From an uncultured Rhodospirillales bacterium (lineage in GTDB: Bacteria; Pseudomonadota; Alphaproteobacteria; Rhodospirillales; UBA2165): a stretch of 64,000 nt of DNA. The stretch is taken from assembly GCA_913055735.1 (NCBI GenBank), contig CAJXKD010000002.1, forward strand, positions 408,150 through 472,149. Reading direction: 5' to 3'. The first letter of the stretch is position 1, and the number at the start of each line of letters is the position of its first letter. Below the pieces are notes generated by a model that was not told the DNA's origin, did not search any database, and was given only the letters and a program-made list of their open reading frames with translations. Shown here in pieces: positions 1 through 8,945 of the stretch. Made by a program: the position numbers and the translations under genes.

Positions 1-1
1 T

Positions 2-106
2 GGGGTAGCTCAGCCGCTTGGTGGCGAGGCAGCGGCCTCAAATCACCCGCCGTTCAATCCGGCGGCCGACATCGCCAGGGAAATCAGGCGCCGGATCGGC
101 GTCTAA
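2..106 (+). CDS. C-terminal end of an unidentified protein (partial)
   Basis: An open frame enters from the left edge and ends in TAA. The visible tail of about 34 residues ends in a basic helix (ADIAREIRRRIGV). The codons are GC-rich at the third position, like the genes that follow, and the stop overlaps the stop of the convergent hydrolase gene, as expected for two real convergent genes. Too little is present to name a family. Confidence 0.4.
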   Translation, partial: GVAQPLGGEAAASNHPPFNPAADIAREIRRRIGV

Positions 107-948
107 GCACGGCAGAATTCCAGCAAATGATTGGCAAATAGGCGCGGCGCTACCGTAACCGCGGCATGAGCCTGTGTCGCCATTTCGACGATCGAGGAGC
201 CGGCGACGGCGGGGTGCGCTTTTTCGAGGGTGGCGGTGCGGAGCATCTCGCTCGACCGACCGCCGAGAAGAAAACGGGTCGGCACGTCGATGGCAGCAAA
301 TCGTTCCGGCACGAACCGGTAGGTGGCGATCGCCTCAAGCTCGCGCGGAATGGTGTGCGCCGTCGCCATGCGGCTTGCCCAATCCTCGGCGTCCTCGCGC
401 AGCCTAAGGACGCTTTTCTCCCGGATTCCCGACCATTGGCTCAGCTGTACCATCACGACGCCGTCCCGGTCGTTTTCGGCGACGCGCCGGTACATATCGT
501 CCAGCACCGCCCGCCGCCGCGCGCTCATGCCCGGGGGCAGGGGCGGTTCGTACAGGAACAGCCGGTCGATATTGCCCGTCCGCAAGGCTGTTTCCAGGCA
601 GCAGACGGCGCCGAAGGAATGTCCGACCAGCGTGACGGGGCGGCCGGTATGGGCGACGACGTTCTCGACGACCGCGGTGATATCGGCGATCTCACGCTCG
701 AGCGAATAGTCCTCGCCATCGCCGCTTTGCCCGCGGCCGCGGCGATTGACCATGTAGAGGCTGAAATGCGGCGCCAAATAGTCGAGCGGGCGCAGATACA
801 TGGAGTGGTCGTTGCCGGTGCCGTGGACAAGCACCAGGGGAGGCTTGTTCCCGGTGGGGTCTCCGGCAACCCGGCAGATAATGCGGACGCCGTCGGGGGA
901 GAAAGTTTCAAATGTAGAGAGAGAAATATTATTTATATTTTTCAGCAT
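103..948 (-). CDS. alpha/beta hydrolase
   Basis: A 281-residue, probably cytosolic alpha/beta-fold hydrolase with no signal peptide. The oxyanion-hole motif VHGTG is at residues 41-45, the nucleophile elbow GHSFG puts the catalytic Ser at 111, and the catalytic His is probably H261. The usual Asp after strand 7 is not obvious: the sequence there is GGRSSE, so E234 may serve instead. The family includes esterases, lipases, haloperoxidases and C-C hydrolases, and the substrate cannot be read from sequence. No convincing ribosome site precedes the first ATG, and the upstream DNA is unusually AT-rich. Confidence 0.85.
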   Translation of the reverse strand: MLKNINNISLSTFETFSPDGVRIICRVAGDPTGNKPPLVLVHGTGNDHSMYLRPLDYLAPHFSLYMVNRRGRGQSGDGEDYSLEREIADITAVVENVVAHTGRPVTLVGHSFGAVCCLETALRTGNIDRLFLYEPPLPPGMSARRRAVLDDMYRRVAENDRDGVVMVQLSQWSGIREKSVLRLREDAEDWASRMATAHTIPRELEAIATYRFVPERFAAIDVPTRFLLGGRSSEMLRTATLEKAHPAVAGSSIVEMATQAHAAVTVAPRLFANHLLEFCRA

Positions 949-1360
949 ATTATAGGTTTATTCTAAGGTGTTAAGTTATTTTGTATTTTAGGGGTTCGTT
1001 AAGACGAATCGCGGACAAGGGAGGGGAACCGCCGGGCAGATCACTCCTCCGATGCGCCCAAACATACAACAAGCATATGCCGCCGTTATGCACAACAAAT
1101 TGGAGCGCCCGTGAGCATTACCCTGCTGTATCTGTTCGTGCGAAGCTTCCTCAATCCGTCGCCGCCGAAGGCGTCCCAACGGCCTGTTCGCCGCAAACCG
1201 GTTCTCACCCTGGTCGATCCGGACGACTGACCGCATCTGCGGACATTTACGCATCGGCCTTTTTCGACGCCCGCTCGATAGGCTAATCTTTCTCCTGGCA
1301 ACAAAGAAAACGACCGGCGCGTGACACCGCGACCGGCGCGAGAGCGTGCAGGAGAGTGCG
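949..1360. other. intergenic region, divergent promoters likely
   Basis: The 400-base gap lies between two divergent genes. The first 60 bases next to the hydrolase start are strikingly AT-rich and probably hold its promoter. I see no RNA gene, repeat or convincing reading frame in the rest; short open frames here have poor codon use and no ribosome site. Confidence 0.5.
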
Positions 1361-2686
1361 ATGACGACCAGGAAAGACGGCGAAACCCTAACGCGTGTCG
1401 GCCCCGGAACGCCCATGGGCGAAATGTTCCGGCAATATTGGTTCCCCGCGATCCTCTCGAAGGAATTGACGGCGGACGGCGATCCGGTGCGCCTGAAACT
1501 GCTCGGCGAACAGCTCATCGCCTTCCGCGATACCGCCGGCAAGGTGGGCATCATGGACCACCGCTGTCCGCATCGCTGCGCCTCCATGTTTTACGGCCGC
1601 AACGAAAAGGGCGGCATCCGCTGCGTCTATCACGGCTGGAAGTTCGATGCCGAGGGCAATTGCACCGATATGCCGAACGTGCCGGCAGCGCAGGATTTCA
1701 AACACAAGGTGCATGCCAAGGCCTATAAGACCCATGAACAGAACGGCATGGTCTGGGTGTTCATGGGCGATCAGCAGAACGTGCCGCCGTTTCCCTTGTT
1801 CGAAGTCGCCATGATCCCGGAAGAGGAAATGGAAATCGTCTGCGTTCAGCGGGCCTGCAATTATCTTCAGGCGCTGGAAGGCGACATCGACACCTCCCAT
1901 TTCGGCTTCCTGCATGCGGGGTCGGTCGATCCCGCGGTAATGGACGCGACCAATCCCACCACCTATGCGGTGATCGATAAATCGCCCGAATACATCGTTT
2001 CGGATACGGACTGGGGCACCATGTACGCGGCGCACCGCGATTTGGGCGACGGACGCATCCATTGGCGGACGGCGAGTTTCGCCTTTCCGTTCTGGACCAT
2101 GCAACCAGATGGCCCGTTCGAGAAGCACATCACGGCGCGGGCCTGGGTGCCGCTCGACGACGAGCACACCATGTTCACCTTCTTCAATTGGAAGGGAAAC
2201 ATTCCCGCGCTGCGCTCGGACACCCAAGGGGTGACCCTGCCCGATCTGGAGGTGGAATGGGACTATCAACCCAATACTACCGATTGGCTCGGCCGTTGGC
2301 GGCTGAAATCCCATGAGGGCAACGACTACAACATCGACCGGGAGTCGCAACGCCACCGCTCCTATACGGGCATCCGGAGCGTGCATCTCCAGGATCTGGC
2401 GATCACCGAAAGCATGGGCCCGATCACCGATCACGGCTTCGAACACTTGGCGCCGTCGGACAAGATGATCACGCAGACGCGCCGCCGTTTGCTGAATGCG
2501 GTGAAAAAATTCCAGGAAACCGGCGAAGCGCCGCCCACGGTCGAGACGCCGGAAGTGTTCCTCAAAGCGCGCTCGGGGGATTTCTTCGCGCCCAAGGGCC
2601 AGGACTTCAACGATGCCTATCAGGAACAGATGGCGGCGTCGGCCAATCCGACGGGAAAGTTGGTTTATCGCACCGCGGCGGAATAG
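1361..2686 (+). CDS. Rieske non-heme iron oxygenase, large subunit
   Basis: This 441-residue ring-hydroxylating oxygenase alpha subunit resembles the phthalate 4,5-dioxygenase group. The Rieske [2Fe-2S] ligands are C69-x-H71 and C88-x2-H91. The mononuclear iron site has H180 and H185, with D177 as the likely bridging Asp between centres. The family uses O2 and electrons from a reductase to hydroxylate or demethylate aromatic compounds. No reductase or ferredoxin gene lies beside it, so electrons must come from elsewhere. An in-frame GTG lies 15 bases upstream, but the ATG is chosen because AGGAG sits 6 bases before it. The substrate is unknown. Confidence 0.88.
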   Translation: MTTRKDGETLTRVGPGTPMGEMFRQYWFPAILSKELTADGDPVRLKLLGEQLIAFRDTAGKVGIMDHRCPHRCASMFYGRNEKGGIRCVYHGWKFDAEGNCTDMPNVPAAQDFKHKVHAKAYKTHEQNGMVWVFMGDQQNVPPFPLFEVAMIPEEEMEIVCVQRACNYLQALEGDIDTSHFGFLHAGSVDPAVMDATNPTTYAVIDKSPEYIVSDTDWGTMYAAHRDLGDGRIHWRTASFAFPFWTMQPDGPFEKHITARAWVPLDDEHTMFTFFNWKGNIPALRSDTQGVTLPDLEVEWDYQPNTTDWLGRWRLKSHEGNDYNIDRESQRHRSYTGIRSVHLQDLAITESMGPITDHGFEHLAPSDKMITQTRRRLLNAVKKFQETGEAPPTVETPEVFLKARSGDFFAPKGQDFNDAYQEQMAASANPTGKLVYRTAAE

Positions 2687-2874
2687 ACCGCATCATTAAA
2701 GACGGAATTGGCCGTTGCCCCCGTTAATCTACAGGTTATATACCGAGTAGAGTGGTCGCTGACGGTCCGCGATAGGCTTGCAAAGGGCTTCTGTGCTGGG
2801 ACAAGCCAATTCGGGGCGGCATTGACTTGCTTGGGCCTACCTTCTTGCGAGCGACAGTGGCTTCGGAGATCGAG

Positions 2875-4143
2875 ATGTCGGAACGGGACAGCCCACCGTT
2901 TCAGCGGCGACTTGCCGCGATACTCGCCGCCGACGTGGCCGGTTATTCGCGTCTGATGCGCGATGACGAGAACGCGACGATCAAAGCGTGGCACACCGCG
3001 CGCGGCGACGTGATCGATCCGACGATTGCGCGTTTTGAAGGCCGTATCGTCAAACATACCGGCGACGGCTTTCTGGCGGAATTTGCGACAGCCACAGACG
3101 CCGTGAAATGCGCGATCCAAATTCAAGAAGAGCTGAACCGGCGAAATGCGCCCGTCCCCCCGGACCGGCGCATGGAATTCCGCATGGGCATCAATGTCGG
3201 GGAGATTACCGTCGACGAGGAAGATATCCATGGCGACGGCGTCAATATCGCCGCGCGTCTGGAAAGTATCGGTGAGCCCGGTGGTGTCGCCATTTCCGAT
3301 AATGTCTTTGAACAGGTCGAGAGGAAAATCGACGCCGGGCTGGAGTGGATGGGCACCCATCAGGTCAAGAACATGGCCGAACCGCTGTCCTATTACCGCG
3401 TGTTGCTCGACGGTTTGCCGCCGAGCCGCCATCCGTCAAAGCGCCCCGCAAGGGCATTTCAAAATGTCAGAAACATACCCCGCCATCGCATGGTCGCGTG
3501 GCTCGTCTTGTTTTTCTTTCTCGGGGTCGTGGGGGCGGCTGTCTGGCAGACGGCTTTTACGTCGGCCGTTTCCCCGGGACCACCGTCCTTGACGGTCAAT
3601 GAATTCCGTACGATCGGGGAGCAGGCCAGCAATCGGGGATTTAGTGAAGGTCTTACAGAGGACTTGATCACGGCGCTTTCGTCCAATCCCAATCTTCGTG
3701 TGATCAGCGGCCGTGCCGCACTCGAAGGAATTCAGCCGCCATCGGAAAGGCGCCAAAAGCGCTATATCCTCGAGGGAACCGTAAGGGGCGGCGTGACCAT
3801 ACGTATCACCGCGCAGCTGGTTGACGCAGAGACGGGCGTGCATCTATGGGGCGGCCGCTATGACAGACTTCTTGCGGATCCGTTGACCCAACAAGGGGAG
3901 GTGAGCGCCAAGATCGTCGCAACCCTGTCAGAAAAGTTTGCCCAAATGGAACAGGACCAAGCGGAAGCCGGCGGGACCATTATGAGCGGCACGAGCGCGG
4001 TATTGGAGCTGCTCGGCCGAATGGCGGAGGGCGCCGTGACGTTGCCCGGCAATGTTTTTGCCAGGTTGTTCGGGGACCAAGGGCGCGGCGCACAAGGTGA
4101 ATCGGGTGACCCGCCGTCGCGTGGGATTTCGACAAAAATGTGA
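2875..4143 (+). CDS. class III adenylate/guanylate cyclase with TolB-like domain
   Basis: The 422-residue protein starts with a class III nucleotide cyclase domain (about 10-175). The two metal-binding Asp are D20 (AADVAGYSR) and D64 (HTGDGF), and the transition-state pair is N124 and R128 (NIAARL), so it should be catalytically competent. A single membrane segment (206-224) is followed by a TolB-like domain (about 233-345, including LEGTVR and LWGGRYDR). Relatives usually continue into TPR repeats; this one ends after about 75 further residues without clear TPRs. The start has GGAG 6 bases upstream; an in-frame TTG 48 bases earlier is less likely. The next gene follows closely and may be cotranscribed. 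Confidence 0.88.
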   Translation: MSERDSPPFQRRLAAILAADVAGYSRLMRDDENATIKAWHTARGDVIDPTIARFEGRIVKHTGDGFLAEFATATDAVKCAIQIQEELNRRNAPVPPDRRMEFRMGINVGEITVDEEDIHGDGVNIAARLESIGEPGGVAISDNVFEQVERKIDAGLEWMGTHQVKNMAEPLSYYRVLLDGLPPSRHPSKRPARAFQNVRNIPRHRMVAWLVLFFFLGVVGAAVWQTAFTSAVSPGPPSLTVNEFRTIGEQASNRGFSEGLTEDLITALSSNPNLRVISGRAALEGIQPPSERRQKRYILEGTVRGGVTIRITAQLVDAETGVHLWGGRYDRLLADPLTQQGEVSAKIVATLSEKFAQMEQDQAEAGGTIMSGTSAVLELLGRMAEGAVTLPGNVFARLFGDQGRGAQGESGDPPSRGISTKM

Positions 4144-4175
4144 GTGATCGACTTATCGCGAGCTGGAGCAAGACG

Positions 4176-5501
4176 ATGAATACTTCGGAATTGGCGAAGA
4201 AACGGGCCGGACTGACACGAAAACTAGCTCTGTTTCTCGGGGGGGTGAGCGCAGCGGCCATAATGGTGATCGCCGGCGTATCGGCGGCGGAGAGCGATTC
4301 CGTCGTGCGGACGGGGACAATTAATGAAGACGTAATGGCGACGGGGGACGACGTCGATATCCGGGCCCAGGTAAACGGAAACGTCATGCTAACCGGCGGC
4401 GACGTCAGCGTTCATTCGGAAATATCGGGTGACCTCTACGCGATTGGCGGTGACGTAACCGCCGGTGACGCCATCGATGGCGATGTCTTTGTCTTCGGGG
4501 GAAATGTCGAGACCCGGGGACGGATCGGCGGCACATTGTTCGGCGCCGGCGGTAAGTTGAAGAGCGAGGCGGAAGTTGCCGGTGATGCCCTGATCGCAGG
4601 CGGTCAAGTAGAGGCCGATAACCGGATCAATGGGGACTTGCGTTTAGCGGGCGGCGACGTTTCCACGAAGGCCGCGGTTGCCGGGAAACTCATGATTGCC
4701 GGCGGAAAAGTGGAGATTGAGGACGACGCAGTCATTGAGGGCAGTGCCTGGGCCGCAGGCGCCGATATCGAGGTGGATGGCACGATCCGCGGCAATTTGC
4801 GGGCTGCCGGTCGGCGTGTCGAAGTCGGCGGCGAGATATTTGGCGATGTCAATATTGACGCCGGCGAACTGCGTATCCATCCGACGGCAAAAATTCACGG
4901 AAATCTAACCTATCGCAGCCCTGAGACGGCCGATATCGCGTCTGGCGCGTCGATCCAAGGGGACGTCACGTTCGTCCAGTCGGAGCAGGCCAGGCGTGCC
5001 GTTGGAACCATGTTCGCCGCCGCCGGCGGTGCGGTGATGGCAGCATTCCTCGCCTTTCTGGTGCTGGGCATCGTACAGATCCTGGTCCTGCCCCAATTGT
5101 CCCTCCGCTCAGCGCGCATGGGCGCGGGTAAACCTTGGATTTCTCTAGGGTTAGGGTTCGCGGTTATTGTTGCGGTGCCGTTCGCGATGCTGATTTTAGC
5201 ATCGACGATTATCGGCCTCTTGCTGGCGTTGGTCGTGGGGGCCGCTTATGTGGTCGTCGCAAGTCTCGGCATTGTCGTTGCTGCCGTGGTGGTCGGACGC
5301 TTTCTCATGCATATGGCGAAAAAGAATTGGGACGATCGATTTTGGGGCCGTATCGTGCTGGTGCTGCTCGGCCTTATCGTATTTACGATTGTCGGGTTTA
5401 TCCCGTTCTTAGGCGCGTTAGCCGTCTTTCTCGCCTTGTGCTTGGGCACGGGCGCCTTGATTGCCCATATGTTTAAACGCGGGGCGGCTCCGGCGGTGTG
5501 A
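4176..5501 (+). CDS. membrane-anchored bactofilin-like beta-helix protein
   Basis: A 441-residue protein of unusual design. A hydrophobic N-terminal segment (15-38, ending VSAAES) looks like a signal peptide or anchor. Residues 43-268 are about a dozen imperfect repeats with phrases such as GDLYAIGGDV, GDVFVFGGNV and GDLRLAGGDV, the pattern of a right-handed beta-helix as in bactofilins. The C-terminal third (283-432) holds four or five hydrophobic helices. The helix would therefore sit outside the cytoplasm, fixed to the inner membrane, unlike classical cytosolic bactofilins. Function is unknown; an envelope scaffold is plausible. The ATG is chosen for GGAG 7 bases upstream; a GTG overlapping the cyclase stop is the alternative. 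Confidence 0.75.
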   Translation: MNTSELAKKRAGLTRKLALFLGGVSAAAIMVIAGVSAAESDSVVRTGTINEDVMATGDDVDIRAQVNGNVMLTGGDVSVHSEISGDLYAIGGDVTAGDAIDGDVFVFGGNVETRGRIGGTLFGAGGKLKSEAEVAGDALIAGGQVEADNRINGDLRLAGGDVSTKAAVAGKLMIAGGKVEIEDDAVIEGSAWAAGADIEVDGTIRGNLRAAGRRVEVGGEIFGDVNIDAGELRIHPTAKIHGNLTYRSPETADIASGASIQGDVTFVQSEQARRAVGTMFAAAGGAVMAAFLAFLVLGIVQILVLPQLSLRSARMGAGKPWISLGLGFAVIVAVPFAMLILASTIIGLLLALVVGAAYVVVASLGIVVAAVVVGRFLMHMAKKNWDDRFWGRIVLVLLGLIVFTIVGFIPFLGALAVFLALCLGTGALIAHMFKRGAAPAV

Positions 5502-5506
5502 TCGCC

Positions 5507-7111
5507 TCAATACCCGAGCGCGCAGCCGTCCTTGCGCGGATCGGAGCCGCCGCGCAGCACGCTCACATCCTGGTCCCAATCGATCCAGATGGCCTGGGCG
5601 CCGCCAATGGGGGCGTTGGGCACATGGGTGACATGGCCGAACGCTTCGAGCTCGCTGCGCACCCCGGCGGGCAGGCTGCTCTCCACCTGCACACGGCCTT
5701 CCGGGTCTTCGACGTTCGGGAAAACGCGCGTAAAATCAATGGCATATTGAATATCCATGCCGAAATCGATGAGGTTGGTAATGAGGTGCGCGTGGCCGCA
5801 GGCCTGATACTCGCCGCCCATCACGCCGAACGGCATCACGGCGCGGCCTTCCTTCATCAGCATGCCGGGGATGATCGTATGGGCGGGCCGCTTGCCCGGC
5901 GCAATGCAGTTGGGATGATCGGGATCGAGGACGAACGCCTGCCCCCGGTTTTGCAGCATGACGCCCGACTTGGGCGCGCACAGGCCGGAGCCGAACGGCC
6001 AATAGAGCGTGTTGATCAAGCTGACGGCGTTGCGGTCTTTGTCGACGACGCAAAGATAGACGGTGTCCTTGTGGCGCGGCAGCGTCGAGGCGGGGACGTG
6101 CGCCATGCGTTTCGTGCGGTCGATGAGGGCGCGGTTGCGTGCCGCGTGTTCTTCGGACAGCCAGGCCTCCACCGGCACATAGGCCTGCGCGGGATCGGCG
6201 AGGGCGCCGCCGCGGTCGCAATAGGCGAGGCGGGCGGCTTCGATCTCGATATGCAGGCGCTCGGCGGATAGCGGCTCCAGCTCGCCCAACTTCATCTCGC
6301 GCAAAATGTTGAGCATCGCGAGGGCGACCACGCCCTGGCCGTTGGGCGGGCATTCGAAGACGTCGTAGCCGCCGTAGGTGGTGGAGATGGGGGTGGCGAA
6401 ATCGCCGATGGCCGCGTCGAAGTCGGCGCCCGAGTGCAGTCCGCCCAGTTCCCGCAGATAACCGATAATGTCATCCGCGACCCAGCCGGTGTAGAAGCCG
6501 TCGCGTCCCTTGGCGGCGATCTCTTCGAGGGTCTGGGCGAGGCGCGGCAACCGCACCAATTGGCCGAGACGGGGGGCGTTGCCGGCGATGAGAAACTGGT
6601 CGGCGGCGTTGTTGTCGCCGCGCAAAAAATGTTCCCAGATATGCCAATCGTGCACGACCCGGTGATTGACGGGGAACCCGTCGCGGGCATAGCGGATGGC
6701 CGGCTGCAACAGATCGCCCAGGCTCATGGTGCCGTGCGCCGCGAGCAATTGCGTCCAGGCATCGACCGCGCCGGGAATAGTAACCGAATGCGGGCTGTGC
6801 CGCGGAATTTCGGTGAAATCGTGTTCGGCATACCAGTCGGCTGTGGCGGCCGCGGGCGCGCGGCCCGAGCCGTTGAAGGCGACCAGGTCACCGCCCGCCG
6901 GGGCATAAAGGCAAAAGCAGTCGCCGCCGATGCCGGTCGATTGCGGCTCGACGACGCATTGCACGGCGACGGCCGCGATGGCCGCGTCCATGGCGTTCCC
7001 ACCCGCTTGCAAAACGCTGAGGGCAGTCGCCGTCGACAGAGGTTGCGAGGTGGCGGCCATGCCGTCGGTGGCGTGAACCGTCGAGCGGCCCGGCAGATCG
7101 AGTTTGCGCAT
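5507..7111 (-). CDS. gamma-glutamyltransferase family protein
   Basis: This 534-residue Ntn-hydrolase is of the gamma-glutamyltransferase family. The expected N-terminal nucleophile of the small subunit, after self-cleavage, is T350 in KDTVYLCVVD, followed by the family-typical NAVSLINTLY. The N-terminal AGGNAMDAAIA and GIGGDCF are also family hallmarks. There is no signal peptide, so it is probably cytosolic, unlike E. coli Ggt. Members hydrolyse or transfer gamma-glutamyl groups, or act as acylases on related amides; the substrate is unresolved. It converges on the beta-helix gene with a 5-base gap. Confidence 0.88.
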   Translation of the reverse strand: MRKLDLPGRSTVHATDGMAATSQPLSTATALSVLQAGGNAMDAAIAAVAVQCVVEPQSTGIGGDCFCLYAPAGGDLVAFNGSGRAPAAATADWYAEHDFTEIPRHSPHSVTIPGAVDAWTQLLAAHGTMSLGDLLQPAIRYARDGFPVNHRVVHDWHIWEHFLRGDNNAADQFLIAGNAPRLGQLVRLPRLAQTLEEIAAKGRDGFYTGWVADDIIGYLRELGGLHSGADFDAAIGDFATPISTTYGGYDVFECPPNGQGVVALAMLNILREMKLGELEPLSAERLHIEIEAARLAYCDRGGALADPAQAYVPVEAWLSEEHAARNRALIDRTKRMAHVPASTLPRHKDTVYLCVVDKDRNAVSLINTLYWPFGSGLCAPKSGVMLQNRGQAFVLDPDHPNCIAPGKRPAHTIIPGMLMKEGRAVMPFGVMGGEYQACGHAHLITNLIDFGMDIQYAIDFTRVFPNVEDPEGRVQVESSLPAGVRSELEAFGHVTHVPNAPIGGAQAIWIDWDQDVSVLRGGSDPRKDGCALGY

Positions 7112-7332
7112 GTCCCGTTGAGCCTCTTTGTTCTGCTTTCCTGTCTAGCACATGGCCTCCGGACGGCAAGCCGCCATACAGGACTGGGGCAGGCCCGCCC
7201 TCGGTGCAAAATCCACTATTCTAGGGCTTTCCTGGAGCGCAAAAATATGGTCCAACCATGCCCCCGTGACCCGGTCTCGGGGCTGCGGTAGAATGCCGCC
7301 AACCAATTCCTTAGGGCTCTAGGAGAGGATCG

Positions 7333-8799
7333 TTGCAAAACCTCAAAGAAGTTAAGCATTTCATCAACGGCGAATATGTGGCCGGCGGGCAGGGCTCGTT
7401 CGAAAACATCAACCCGGCGACGGGCAAACTCAATTCCACTGTCCATGAGGCCGACCGCAATCTGGTCGATCAGGCGGTGTCGTCCGCCCGCGCAGCCCTC
7501 AACAGCGATTGGGGCAAGATGCCGGTGGCCGAGCGGTCCAAGCTGCTGTGCGCCGTTGCCGATGGGGTCAACAAACGCTTCGATGAATTCCTCCAGGCCG
7601 AGATCGCCGACACCGGCAAGCCGGTCAACCTCGCCTCGCACATCGACATCCCGCGCGGCGCCGCCAACTTCACCATCTTCGCCGAACTTCTGAAGGCGTT
7701 CCCGTCGGAAGCCTTCCAGCAAGATACGCCCACCGGGTACGGCGCGCTCAACTACTCCATCCGCAAGCCGCGCGGCGTCATCGGCGTCATCTGCCCGTGG
7801 AACCTGCCGCTGCTGCTCATGACCTGGAAAGTCGGCCCGGCGCTGGCCTGCGGCAACACCGTTGTCGTCAAACCGTCCGAAGAGACCCCGACCACCGCCG
7901 CGCTGTTGGGCGAAGTGATGAACGAAGTGGGCATCCCCAAGGGTGTCTATAACGTGGTGCACGGCCTCGGCCCCGACAGTGCCGGCCAGTTCCTGACCGA
8001 GCATCCGGACGTCGACGGCATCACCTTCACCGGCGAAACCGTCACCGGCGAAGCGATCATGAAGGCTGCCGCTCACGGCGTGCGTCCCGTTTCCATGGAA
8101 CTCGGCGGCAAGAACGCCGGCGTGGTGTTCAAGGACGCCGACATGAACAAGGCCATCGAGGGCTCCATGCGCTCGGTCTTCGCCAACTGCGGCCAGGTCT
8201 GCCTCAACACCGAACGGCTCTATGTCGAACGGCCCATCTTCGAGGAGTTCGTCTCCAAGCTGACCGACAAGGCCAAGGGCGTCACCTTCGGCGATCCGTT
8301 CAGCAAGGAAACCGGCTCCGGTCCGCTGATCAGCAAGGTGCACCGCGACAAGGTGCTGAGCTACTACCAGGCGGCGAAGGACGCCGGTGCCGAGATCCAT
8401 TGCGGCGGCGGCATCCCCCAGGTGGGCGGTGACTATGACGCCGGCTGGTGGATTGAGCCGACCATCTGGACCGGCCTCAAGGAGACGGACAAGGCGGTGC
8501 GCGAGGAGGTCTTCGGTCCCTGCGTCCACATTCAGCCGTTCGATGACGAGGACGAAGCCATCGCCATGGCCAACGACACGCCCTATGGCCTGGCCACCGC
8601 CATCTGGACCGAGAACCTGACCCAGGCCCACCGCGTCGCCGATCAGATCGATGTCGGTATCTCGTGGGTCAACTGCTGGTTCCTGCGCGACCTGCGCACG
8701 CCTTTTGGCGGCAACAAGTCCTCGGGCATTGGCCGCGAAGGCGGTCAGCACGCGTTCGAGTTCTATACCGAAACGCGCAACGTCTGCGTTCAGCTGTAA
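7333..8799 (+). CDS. aldehyde dehydrogenase, 2-hydroxymuconic semialdehyde dehydrogenase type
   Basis: An NAD(P)-dependent aldehyde dehydrogenase of 488 residues, the usual family length. The oxyanion Asn is N157 (CPWNLP), the general base is E256 (MELGGKN) and the catalytic Cys is C290 (FANCGQVC). The segment FANCGQVCLNTERLYVERPIF resembles 2-hydroxymuconic semialdehyde dehydrogenases of meta-cleavage pathways more than betaine aldehyde dehydrogenases, but no other meta-cleavage gene is adjacent. Translation starts at TTG, supported by AGGAGAGG a few bases upstream. A strong terminator follows. Confidence 0.9.
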   Translation: MQNLKEVKHFINGEYVAGGQGSFENINPATGKLNSTVHEADRNLVDQAVSSARAALNSDWGKMPVAERSKLLCAVADGVNKRFDEFLQAEIADTGKPVNLASHIDIPRGAANFTIFAELLKAFPSEAFQQDTPTGYGALNYSIRKPRGVIGVICPWNLPLLLMTWKVGPALACGNTVVVKPSEETPTTAALLGEVMNEVGIPKGVYNVVHGLGPDSAGQFLTEHPDVDGITFTGETVTGEAIMKAAAHGVRPVSMELGGKNAGVVFKDADMNKAIEGSMRSVFANCGQVCLNTERLYVERPIFEEFVSKLTDKAKGVTFGDPFSKETGSGPLISKVHRDKVLSYYQAAKDAGAEIHCGGGIPQVGGDYDAGWWIEPTIWTGLKETDKAVREEVFGPCVHIQPFDDEDEAIAMANDTPYGLATAIWTENLTQAHRVADQIDVGISWVNCWFLRDLRTPFGGNKSSGIGREGGQHAFEFYTETRNVCVQL

Positions 8800-8819
8800 G
8801 AGCTAAAGCTTACCCATTA

Positions 8820-8852
8820 AGCCCCGCCGGGTCCGCCCGCGCGGGGCTTTTT
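8820..8852 (+). terminator. Rho-independent terminator
   Basis: A perfect 8-bp GC-rich stem (AGCCCCGC / GCGGGGCT) is followed directly by a run of five T. It lies about 20 bases after the aldehyde dehydrogenase stop codon. Confidence 0.88.
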
Positions 8853-8945
8853 GTTGCATTCGGACAGGCCAGGGGCAGGGCATGGACTTGGGCCCCGGCT
8901 TAGGCCAGAATCGAGGGATAAAAACGAAATAATGGAGCCTTCGTG

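Noticed and set aside
1..75. tRNA-like sequence at the left edge (TAGCTCAG, and a T-arm CGCCG-TTCAATC-CGGCG)
   Set aside because: The T-arm is a perfect 5-bp stem with a consensus loop, but the anticodon stem does not pair and the 3' segment after it does not pair with the start. The DNA also reads as the end of a protein frame.
7216..8751. 511-codon open frame on the minus strand across the aldehyde dehydrogenase
   Set aside because: The plus-strand aldehyde dehydrogenase has all catalytic residues; the antisense frame has no recognisable domain.
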